DNA of 64,000 nt from Opeltia flavorubescens. Lineage: Eukaryota; Ascomycota; Lecanoromycetes; Teloschistales; Teloschistaceae. The stretch is taken from contig KE546968.1 of NCBI GenBank assembly GCA_000442125.1, positions 833,932 to 897,931 on the forward strand, given 5' to 3'. This document shows, one piece after another, positions 49,102 through 61,400 of this stretch. The notes under the pieces are model-generated. The model did no database searches. It saw only the letters and a program-made list of their open reading frames with translations, and had not been told where the DNA came from. Position 1 is the stretch's first letter, and every line of letters starts with the position of its first letter. The position numbers and the translations under genes were made by a program.

Positions 49102-51413
49102 TATCGTTATCGTCGTCCTCTTCTGGTTCGGCAACATCGCTGCCCTCATCTTCATTATCATCTGCGGTAGTTTTAGACGATGTCGCCTCATCATTTCCGC
49201 CTGTAGTATTATGAGAAGATGTTGCGCTGCCTTTTTCACCTTCAGTGTCAGGTTGAAAATTTCTGTCGAGTTCTCCTACACTGGAGGGGAGGATTGTGGA
49301 TTTGATAGCCGGATGCGCTGCTTTCTCGACGCGTCCTCGGTACGTCTTCACTCTTTCAAACTGTTGAATGATAAGTCAGAATTGCTTGCTTCAGAAAACC
49401 AGAGAGGGGCTTGCATGCGTACACCAAATTCACCGGGAGGGATAGCCTTGCATTTATCCGATGGACTCCCTCTCGCCATCCATTCGTTCAGGAGCTTCGG
49501 CTCTCCATCCTTCGTTTCAAAAGAGACATACTCCGCTTCTTTGGTGACTTTTTCCGCTGCTGTTGCAAGCAGTATAACATCTGTAAACGGTTTCTGTGCA
49601 AGTAGTCGTATCAACTGAGGCAACTGGGCTTGTTGAACCCCGCTCGGGACACCTTTTCGAAAGAGCGGCTGATCCCATTGACAGCTGTTAATTCCGACAA
49701 AGGAGGCAATATCTACGGAACCACTTCGTCCGCCGATGAGGCCGAAACAATTCTCCTTCTCCTTCTCGGCTACACATCGCCAGAAATGGGCTGTGAATTG
49801 CTTCTTGGGGAATTCACCTTTCTCGAATAGCTCGAAGTCGCCTCCGCCGAGATCTTCGTCCCCGATGCCTATGACCTTCATTCCGCCTTTTTCGCCTTTT
49901 TTGGCTTTTTTGGCATTTTTGGCTGCTTTGTCGACCACATCGCGTATCTTCTTATTGCTATCATGTACTTTATTCACTTTGCCTTTACGCGCGTTGAATA
50001 GTACAGTCTTCTCCCCATTAATCAAGTCGCTCAACTCTTCGGCCTTTGCTTCCGCTTTCTCCTTGACAGCTGGCGTAATGTTCTTAGTGAGGCCGTCAGC
50101 GATCACCTCCTGGCTTTTCTTGGTACCGACTTCTTTGGTCAGCTGTGCCAGCGCAGTCGAACATTGGTAAAGGCTGATGAGATTCGGTTCTTCGTCTTGC
50201 TTTTTTGGCTGCACATTCGGTGCATCGAACCCATCCTGTTGGGCTTTTATTAGTTTATTGAATAATGTCTTGGGTTTGCTAGGAAGCTCTGTTGGCAGCG
50301 ACTCGACAATCTCATTAATCTTCGACGCCGTGAGTCCATACATGCTGGCTTCAGGCGATCTGCTTCTTTGCTGCTTCACCTTGATCGCTATCGGATCTAA
50401 GCCAAGATCATGAAGATAGATGAAAGATTTGCGAGCGTTCTCAAAGCAGTTTTCGATCTTTTTCCCATTCTTTTTCTTACCCTTTTTCCCATATACAATC
50501 ACGACGGTCCGGAGCCGTTTAACTTCGGAAAGTGGAAACTCTTCACCTTTTTTTTCCTTTGAGCAATAATTCCAGAGTACTTGAAGTGCCGCACAATGCC
50601 AGATGTCGCCAGTGAGATTGCCATTGAGCATTATGTAAGTACTTTGTTCTTGGTCCTTCGCCTTTTGCTTTCCCCTTTTTTTCTCGGACACCGATTCTGT
50701 GGCCTTGTCATTGCTGTCGTCGCCTGTGGTGTTGTGATCCTTGCCAGTATCTTTTTGCCTTTTACTCGATCCAGAAGACTTGTTGTCTCCTTCGGTAGAT
50801 TGATGTGTGCCCTTCGTGGAGGAGCCTTCTCCTTTTGTAGAAACGGTTTTCTTTGTCGGCCCTGAACCTTTTACAGTACTGAGAAAGCGTTAGCAGTCTT
50901 CAATACTGGGAGTACTCATACTGAGTACCTGGTCGAAGCTGCTCCACGTTTAGATGGTTGCGCAGCAAGACTACGAACAGGGAGGCTGGTTGCAGGTGCT
51001 GCAGGTGCTAAGGCAGCAGCCTCTTTACCTGTCTTATGTGGTTGAGTTTCTTCCTCAATTTCGTCTTCGGTCTCCTCCTCCGTCTCATTCTCGCCCCCTT
51101 GATCTTCTTCGTCAGTTTCTTCCTCATAACTCTCATCTTCGTTCTCTATTTCATTGTCATCATCGTCGTCCTGTTCTTCTTCCTCAGCGTTGTCCTCGCC
51201 ATCCTCCTCATCATTCTCTTCTTCACTTTGGTCGTCTTCGTCGGGTTCTTCAGTATCGTCGTCTACGTCATCGTCATCATTACTATCATCGTCGTTCTCC
51301 TCGTCATCCTCTTCTGCTTCATTCTCCTGCTCCACTGTGACTTCTTCATCTTCTTCCTCAACATTCCTATCGACATGCTTCGCAACTGATCCTTTCGCAC
51401 TGGATTTTGGCAT
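48848..51413 (-). CDS. Large Asp/Glu- and Lys-rich protein of unknown function
   Basis: Three exons on the minus strand (51413-50929, 50878-49423, 49360-48848; introns 50 and 62 bp) give 817 residues. The first 120 residues are almost pure Asp/Glu/Asn. A basic Ser/Thr/Lys linker follows. The central 400 residues look folded, with NLTGDIWHCAALQVLWNYCS, EVKRLRTVVIVYGKKGKKKN, KKQFTAHFWRCVAEKEKENC and SFVGINSCQWDQPLFRKGVP. The C terminus has a second acidic tract with an Asp run encoded only by GAC, then a basic KTKRDEGDEG-type tail. There is no signal peptide or membrane span. The mix of acidic tracts and basic clusters suggests a nuclear or nucleolar, histone-chaperone-like protein. That is inference from composition; I recognise no domain. 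Confidence 0.8.
49051..49101. repeat. (CGT)17 trinucleotide microsatellite coding for poly-Asp
   Basis: Seventeen uninterrupted CGT units, read as GAC on the coding minus strand, inside the acidic C-terminal tract of the preceding gene. The purity of the run, next to mixed GAC/GAT/GAA/GAG codons elsewhere in the tract, points to recent slippage expansion. Confidence 0.9.
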
Positions 51414-52499
51414 CTTCGATACCGCCTAAGCTGGGAAGAGTTGATGATGATGATGATCAAAGAAGATACAATAAAAAGGGAAGCGTCGGTCGAAATCAAT
51501 GTCTCTCACTTGATTTATTTGATTTGATCGGCGGATTTTGCAGATATTCGCTGCTATATAACTGTCGTCTAACGTCAAAAACGAGACATTCTGCCCGTCA
51601 TTACATCGTAGCCGCTAGAATAAATCAGCCTCGCTGACATACATATCCTTAATAGATCCGTAATGACAGTCAATGGCTTTTCGTTGATCGGCCCGCGTGA
51701 TCATTGCTCCTCCTTTCATCTATCTTGAAGCCACCGGATGAGAGCTGCATCTCGGTAAACGCTTGCAAAAATGATTATTTCGATCAGCTGGGATGATTAA
51801 TCTACTCATCGGGCTATATTGGGTATACGTTGAGTCTGAAGTTCCATGATGACATGTCACGAGAGCGACAATAGCTCAGAAATTACCTTGTCCTCCGTGG
51901 TGACAACAAAAGTCCTCACCCGAAGGAAGTAATCCCTTCTACCTAATCTAGTAGGGCTTACTATGAACATTGCAAACAGTCTCGTAATACGTGAATATCG
52001 ATACATCGATTGAGATCTGGGCCAATGGTGGAGAAACCAAGCCCTCGAATGTGGCTTGTTGACCGTCTCCACAGCCGTATTACCAAACAATACGACTATT
52101 TTAGCTCTGAAATACCTGTAAGAACTAACAAGCTTCACCGCTTATGCAAGGTACTCCACTATCTAGCTCGTGTAAAAATTCTCCGAAGTCGGGTCATATG
52201 GTCTGCTATCAGCTGATTCAATCTTGAAGCGATCGGCTATCTCCGATCCTTGAAAGATAATCTCGAGTGTCTAGAGTTTCGGTCAGCTGTTGACCTTGTT
52301 AGTCCTCCAGCACTCAAGAGCACCTACTGGGTTGCCTCAGTTCTCAGACTCTGAACCAGCGTGAGCCTTAACGCCGCGCCGGCTTAAAGGCTAGTCTTTA
52401 AAAGTTTTAGCTTATCTACTAGAGTTTTAGCTTCCGCTAGTGGCGGGGGCTAATTATTTTAGGCTAGTCTTTATTTACTAAGGCTACGCTAGTAGAAAG
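51414..52499. other. Gene-free transition into the AT-rich block
   Basis: About 1.1 kb. The first part holds the promoter of the acidic-protein gene. Overlapping frames at 51857-52138 (minus) and 52010-52216 (plus) have no motif. From about 52360 the sequence turns repetitive. GGCTAGTCTTT occurs near 52389 and again near 52462, and GAGTTTTAGCTT-like units occur between 52410 and 52435. This looks like the less mutated edge of a repeat that continues into the AT-rich block. Confidence 0.45.
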
Positions 52500-55400
52500 T
52501 CTAAGTTTAATTCTATAAAATATAAATAGGTTAATATTTAAAAAATATTATTATAATTATAAATAAATAGATTTAAAAATAAATAAAAATATAAATTAAA
52601 AATAATAAAAAAAATTATATAAAGTAAAATAAAAATATTAAAATATAATTAAAGGCTATAATTAATTTAATTATATTATTATATATTTAATTTCTTTAAA
52701 ATCTATTTAAAATTTATAAAATTTATTTTTTAATAGAGCTATCTTTTAAAAAAAACGTTAAAATATCTAATAATTTTTATAAATACCGTCCTTTAAATTA
52801 AAACGGCGATAATAATTAAAAAATCAATATTTAAATTTAATTAGCTTTTTATTTATAATATACGCTTTTTTTTTAATAAAAAAGATTTTTTTATTAATTA
52901 TTTTTAACTTTATAATAAAACTTTTAAAAGTAATTTTAATTAATTTATTTTTTATTTTATTAAAAGTAAATAGGTTAATTTCGCTAACTTTTTTTTTAAT
53001 AGATTTCTAAAGAGTAATAATAGTAGAAGTATTATCCAGTTCGTTATTATCGGGTTTTTTATAAATAGATTTAGAAATTTAGGCTAGTATAAATTTTAAT
53101 TTTTTAGCGCTTAGTATAATTTTAAAAATATAGTACGCTTTATAATAAACCGAATACTAGATAATAATAGCGTTTTTTTTTAAATATTATTCCCGCGGTT
53201 TTAAAATACTTAAAAAATAGTTATATAAAATAATAATCTATTATTAAACTTTTATTTTTATATAAAATATAGATTTTTTATTAACTATTATAATATTAAA
53301 TATTTTTATCGAATATATTTTTATAAAAATTTTTTTTTTTTATTTTTATTTTATTTTAAATAAATTATCTAATAATATATAAATAACGCGAATTATATTA
53401 TTTATATTAAATTTAACCGGTTAAAATCTATTAAATTTTTTATTAATAAAATTTCTATAAATAAAAATTAAACTAATTATAAAATCGTTTATACGAATAT
53501 TATAATAAAAAATATTTAATATAGCGGTCTGGTTAAAATCCGGGTTTATATATAAAAAATAATTAGTATAAAGTTTAAATATATTAAAAAAAAAGAATAT
53601 AATTTAAATAGCGTCTATATTTATATCTAGAGTTTATATTTTATAATAATATATATTGTATTTAAAAGGATAGTTAATAATATATAAGTAAATATTTAAA
53701 TATAAAGCTAGAATAAACGAATATATACGCTTTAATACTAGACTTTCGTTTCGTTATAATAACCTTTTTAATAGTACTAGTAACTTTTTTAGTATTAATT
53801 TTAATAGGCTGCTAAACGGNATCGTTTTTAAAAAAATTAATACTAATATAATTATATAAATAAAAGTTAGGATATTTTAATAATTTAAAAGGTTTTGATT
53901 TTTTAAATATTTTAAAAGTTTTAGGAGTTTTAAATTTAAATATTTTAATATTTTTATTTTTTAAAATAAAAATTTAAATTTTTTTAGTAATTATAACTAC
54001 TAAATATTTTATTAATAAGATTAGTATAATATTAAATAAAAAATATAGGGTTTATACTAGAAATTTTTAAAATAATTAACGGATATATTTATAAATAGCT
54101 TTTTTATTTATTATATTAAAATTATCCTAAATAATAAATTATATAGGAGGTATATTTAGATATATTTCTAAAAATTATTATTATATACTTTAATAAAAGA
54201 ATATAAAAGAATTAAAAAAATTAAAAATTATTATAAAATTTAAATTATTAAAAATATTAGAGATAATAAAATAGGAAATTATATAAGATTTTTTATTACT
54301 AGTTAATTAAATCTAAAAAGACTTTAGTTTAAAACCGTTACTATTATTTTTTATAAATATAGATTACCTAAATTTATATAATATATAAAAAATTTATAAA
54401 AAATATTTAAAAAAATTAATTTAAAATTAAATTTAAATTATAAAAAATAATATTAAAGATTAAATAATATTTTAAATTAATAAAAGTACTAATATAAAGT
54501 TTAAATAATAAAATATACGTGGTTTATTAGATAGATTTTTATAAAAAAGTCTTTATAAATAATAAAAAAAATTTATTAATATTAATAACTAGATTAAATA
54601 ATAGAAATAAATATATTTCGTAAAATAAAAAATATAATTCCGCGGTATTATAAAATTAATAAATATTAAAAAAAAATTAAATAAAAAAATATAAATAAAT
54701 AAAAAAAATAATAAAGTATATATTTTATTAAATAAAATTTTTTATTTTTATTATAAGTTAAAAAAATTTTTTTTTTTAAATATTTTTTTTTTTTAATTTT
54801 ATTTTTTCTATATATAATTTTACTTTAAATTTAAAAAAGTAGATTAAATTTATTTATTATTTTAATAATATCTATATTTTAATTAGCTATTATATAAAAA
54901 ATATAAGTAAAGTAATAAATAATATAATATCGTTAATATTATTTTATTTAATAAACGACTTTTATAATAATAAATATATAATTTAAAAAATTAATTAATA
55001 AATTAAAATATATTTAATATATATTATATAATATACTATAATAAAAAATCTATTATATATTAGTAACCGGCTAATAAAAAAAGTAGTTATTATATTTAAA
55101 AAAACTTATATAATTTTAAAGTAAAATAAATTATAGGATATTAAATACTAATTATAGAAGAATATAATAAAATACCTAGATATAAAAAATCTAGAATACC
55201 TATAAAAGTATTTAGTAAAAACCCGAAACTAAAAAATAAAATTTATTTATTTTTTATAAAAAAATTAAATTTTAAAAGTTAAGGATATCGAATTAAATAA
55301 ATATAATAAAAGAATATTTAAAGCCGTTACTACTTTATTAATAAAAATATTTATTAAAAAAACGGATAAAATTTTATTAAATATAATATTAAAATATTTT

Positions 55401-58400
55401 AAAAAAAATTCTATTAGCGTTAAAACTATTAAAAAAATTATAATTAAAGATTTAATTTTTATTAATAATATTAAATTAAATAAACTAGATTAAATAACGA
55501 GCCGATATAAATAATCGATAAGTTTATTTATTAATTTTAATATAGAGTTTATATTTTTAAAATTTTTTAACTAATTTTTAAATAATAATTAACTATAAAC
55601 TATTAAGTCTACTAAAAAAAGCTAGTTAAAGCGGTATAGATATTAATATCCGGCGGTTTTAAAATATATTTAAATTAAACTATTTAAATTTAATTTTATT
55701 AAATTAAATAATATAAAATAAAACTTTAATAAAGTCGAAGGGAAATTATTATTAGCTAATAAAAATATAAATAATAAATCGTCTATAAATAAAATCGCGT
55801 AACTCCTTAAAAAAAGATATAAAAAAAATAGAATATATATATATAAACGTATTAATATTATAATACGCGAGCGATTATATTATCCTAATAGTAAAACCCG
55901 TATAATAAATAATAAAAACTATTTATAAATTATTAAAAACTTATTTTAGAATAACCGTTTATTTTATTTATATTATAAATATTTATATATTTTAAAGGGA
56001 TATATTAGATTTATAATTAATTAAATTATATATAAAAAGTTTTAAAAATATATCGAAACGTATTATAATATATAAAATAATTTATATTTATTTAAAATAT
56101 AGAAATAAATATATTTTTAATTTAAAAAATCGGTTCGGTTATAAATAAATATCGATATTTTAAATATTTATTTATATTATTTCTTTATTACTAGCCTTTT
56201 AATTCCGTTAAATAGTACCTATTAATCTTTATTTTTTAATAAAATTAATAGATTAGGAAACTAGAATATATAGGTTAAAAATAGTATTATTAATTTTAAA
56301 AATATATTTAAATAGTTTTTTAATAGAGTAGTAATTAATAAAATTTTTAAATTAAAAATTAATAATTTAATCGATCTAGAATTTAAAATATATTTTTATT
56401 ATTAATAAAAAAGAAACGAGATATTTAATAAAAACTAGCTATAAATAATAATCTATAGGCTTATTTAATAATTAATTTAATAAAATCTATTTTATTAATT
56501 TTTATATATTTATACTCGGTTTAATAATAATTTTTAACTAGTTTTTTATTTATACTATACGAAATTTATAATTAATAATAATAATACCTTTTTTTACTAT
56601 TTAAATATAAATATTAATAAATATTTAAGTAATAATAAATATAAAGGAAAAAATATTATTTAAAATTTATTATTTTTATATAATAAAAGTATTAATAAAT
56701 ATATAAAAATTATTCGCGGCTTTTATAACTATTTTAAAAAGTAATAAGCGAAAATAGTCGCGAGAAAAAAATCCGCTAATAGTTATATTCTAAATATTAA
56801 AGAGTAGTATCTATTAAAAAATATAAAAAACTTTAAAAATTATACGCCTATATTATATAAGCGGGAAGAAGTTTATATTTTTTAACTAGAGCTACTTTAT
56901 AGTTTAATAGAGGCTGTAATTATTAGACGATATTATATTATTTTACTCTAATTTATTAATATTAAAAATAATCGTAATATTTTAAATAATTAAAAATTAA
57001 ATATTTAAAAACAATTAATTATATATTATTTTAATTTTACCGCGTTTTTATTTATTCTATTTAATTATAATAATAAATTTAGCTTTATTTTATATAAGTT
57101 TCTTATAATTATTATATTCCTATCGGAATTAGCTATTAATAATACTTTTATTTATTATTAGTTTTAGTAGAATCTAATAGTAGAAGTATAGGCTAATATA
57201 TTAATAGATAATAATCGGGATTAAATTAAAGTAGTAATTAAAATCTAAAGGATAATAATATTAAAATTATATAAAGCGCGGTTTAAAAATATATATTAAA
57301 TAAAAAAAATTATTTTTAAAAATTATAACTTTTTTTAAATACGAGGCTAAATTTTATAAATAAATTTTTTAAACTAGATTTTTAGTTTAATTATAATATA
57401 TATTTTATTAATTCGGTTTATTAAAATTATTATTTTATTTATTATTTTATTTTTTTAATTAGTTCTATTAATTCTATAATATTATAAAAAAAACTAAATT
57501 AATTTTAAATTTTTCTTTTATCTTTATAAAATAAATATTAAAAATTTTAATTTTTTTTAAATAATTCTATACGGCTTTAAAATATATTTATTATTTTTAA
57601 TTTTTATTTTTTCTAATAATTTATTAAATATTAATTTTTTAAAATCGCTTTAATTATTTATTAAAATTTATCTAGAAATTTTTTTTTTATCTTTTATTTA
57701 TAAGAGCTTTTTTTCCTAGATTTATTATTAATTACTTTTTCTATTATTTTTATAGCTATTAGCTTCTTCTCGATTTATATTTAAATTCGGTAGTATTTTA
57801 GTATAAAATATAAACTATATTATATTTTTATCTTTTTTTTATAATCTTCCTTATAATTTAGATAAAAGCTAGAAATATAATAGCCGACCCTTTAATTTTT
57901 ACTAGAATTTTTTTCTATTATTATTTCCTTTATATCGCTAGATTTTTCCTAATCTTAATTAATATTTTCTATCCTAAAGCGTATTTATACCGCGCTAGTA
58001 TTATTATTTTTATCGTTAAAAGCGTTTAAATAATATTAAAAAATTATAAATTTTACTAGATATACTACGCGACTTTTAATAAATCTTTTCGATTTTTTTT
58101 AATTATTTAATTTAATATTATTTTAAATTATATTTTTATTAAATATAGGCTATTTTTATTAATTATATTTATTATAATTTAATAAATTAGGATTCTTTTA
58201 AAGCCGTTATTAATAATAAGCGAAAAAATTAATTTAATAAAAAAATTTAGAAATTTTATATTTAAATCTATTAAAAAAAACTTTAAATTTTTATATTAAT
58301 TAGTTTTAATATCTTTTAAATCCTATCGGATTTAAAAAATTTAAATTCTTTTTTATAATTTTAAAAGCTATAAAAGTATATAATTAATAAAACGCTGTTA

Positions 58401-61400
58401 TATCTAGAATAATTATATAAAATAATTAATATTTTAGTACGCGAATAAACTCTATTTACCCGATTTTTAATATTATTAGAAATATTTTATAATTATATAT
58501 ATTTTATTAAATTTAATAATTTCTAGATTATTATTAGTTTATATTTATATTATAATAGTATTTATTAATATATTATTAATTTTTTTATAAACTTCGGTTT
58601 TATTAAATTTTATTAAACTTTATAATATAGAATACGTATTTTAATAATTACTAATAAAAAAACGATTTAGATATTTAAATTTAATTTTACTACTATTTTT
58701 TTCTATAATAATTATAATTTCGAAAAAAATTACTAGAGTAAATAAATAAATAATATAATTAAATACTATAGTATTATTATTTTTATTAGTTTTATTAGTA
58801 AAGGAAAAAATATATTACTATTATAATAAAATATATAGACGCTTTAAAAATATTTATTATTTATTATTAAAATCGAGTAAATAATATAAAAGTAGTTAAT
58901 TAATATTAAAATTTGTTATTTTATTTATTTTATTATATTTATATTTTATTAACCTTCTTTTAAATCTAATTTTTTTATATTAAATATACTTTTAAATCCC
59001 TTTTTATTAAATTTAAATTCAAGGAGATAGATTATTTATAGTTAATATCTATATTTAAATTAGATATTTTTTTACTAGTTTATATAAAATTCTTCGCTTT
59101 TATATTTATTATAATTAATAAAAATACTATAAATAATAATTTAAAAATTTTATATAATATTTTTATAAATTAAGCTAAAGTTAATATAAATAATAGAAAC
59201 TTTATTATATATTACCGACTTATTATTAGCGATTTTAAAATATAAAATTATATAGAAAGCTATTAGCGTTTAAAAGATAATATTTTATATCGCTCTTTTA
59301 ATAATTTATAATAGTTATTTTCTAGAATTAAACTTTAATATTTCTAATTTAATATATTTTAATTTATTTATAAACTCTATTAGGATTTAATTTAACCTAG
59401 AGATTTATTAATATTTTAATACGCGGTAAACTATTAGGTTAAAACTTAATTAATTTAATTAAATAAATTTTAAAAATTTAAAAACTTTATTATTTAAAGC
59501 TATTATACTCGTATAATTAATATTTAATTAAATAATATTATATTTTTAAATAATAATACTATTAATAACGCGAGTAAAAAAATCGTATATTAAAATTCGG
59601 GTTTATTTAAAAGCTAGAACTTATATTTAAAATAGATTAGTAATAAATTATATTTTTTAATATTAAAATATATCTATAAAATTTAAAAGCTGATTAAAGA
59701 TTAAAAATTTAAAAATTATTTAAACTTTTATTTTATTATTAAATTATATTTAATCCTTCGCTATATAATTAAATATAGCGATATTAGTTTCTTTTATTAT
59801 ATTCTCTAGCGAATTACGGTTATTTTTTAAATTAAACCTATAGGTATACTTTATTACACCTATATATTATTTTAAATATTTTATATAATTAATTTTTTTA
59901 TAATAATATTCGATTTTTAAAATATTATACTAGTAAATTATTTTATTAATATAAGGGGTAAAAGCGATATAAATTATAAAATAAATTATTTACTAAAATT
60001 ATATAATTTAAATTTTAAAACTTTTTAGCGGGAACGGTTATAATATTCGGTTAATAATAATAAATTATTTTATAACTAGTTATTAAATAACTTTTTTTTT
60101 ATATAATTTAAAAATATTATTAAAAATATTTTTAATTGTTTTAATTCTAGATACTACTTTAAAAAATTTATAATAAAGGATATCTAGTTTATAGCTTAAT
60201 ATCTAGCTTAAAAGTTTCTTCGATTTATAATAAAAAACCGGTTTTTTATAAATCCTATAATAAATATTTTTTATAAAAGCTATAAAAAGCTTAATAAGTT
60301 AATAATTAAATATAAATAATATTATATTAATAGCGCTAATTTTTTTAATAAAGTTCTTCTAAATTTAAATAAAATAGGTTTTATTAATATCTAAGACCCG
60401 GAAGATATAAAAATAGCTATTAATATATAAATTACTATATTTAATTTTTAAATTTTATTTTTTTTATAATACTATAGAAAAAATTTATATATATTTATAA
60501 TATCGTTTATTTATAATTCTAATATTTTCTATTTATAATTTTTTAATCTATTATCCCGATTTCGACCGTTATATAATAGTTTTCGACTATTTATTAATTA
60601 ATAATCTTCTAGAATTATATTAATTATTTCTATTCTATTTTTTTATAATCTATTTTTTAATTAATTTAGTTTTTATTAACCCGAATTTACTTTTTTACTA
60701 TTATTACTATTTAAAAAGAGCTTCTTATTTTATACTAGTAGTATATCTATTATTATTTAGAATTAGCTTTTATTTTATAGAACTTTCATTTTTTAATTTT
60801 TAATAGTTTTTTTTTTATCGATTTTTTTTTTTTTATTTATAGGCTTTAACGGTTAGTAACCCTTTTTAATTATTTATAATATCTATTTTTTTATAAATTT
60901 TTCTTTTTTATTCTAGATTTATAATATTTAATTATTTTTTTTTTTAAATATTTTAAATTTATTTATTAGTAAAATACTAATTATTTCTTTATTTATAATA
61001 TTTATATTTTATTCCTACTATAGAATTTTTAAAATATCCTTTCGATATTTATTTAAATCTAGTTATATATTTTTAATTTATTATTTAATTACTTTTTTAT
61101 CCTTTAAATTATTTTTTTATATCGTTATTATTTTTAAAATTTTATCCGGTATTATTAATAATAATATATTTTAAAATATTAAATCTTTAAAAAGTTTTTA
61201 AATTTTTTCCTATTTTTATTTCTTTAATTATTAAATAAATTAATAGATTTTAAATAGATTTTACCGTTTAAATGCCTATTTTAGGTTTTTATATTTTTTT
61301 ATAAATATTATATTCTTTAGGTAATAAATATTATAATCAGAGGTTAATTATAACTAATCTTTTATTTAGTATACTTTATTATTAAAAAATTTTAATTCTA

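Noticed and set aside
49211-51429. Several long plus-strand Ser-, Val/Ile- or Arg-rich frames opposite the acidic-protein gene
   Set aside because: They are antisense shadows of GAC/GAA-rich coding sequence, whose complement reads as Ser, Val or Arg runs.
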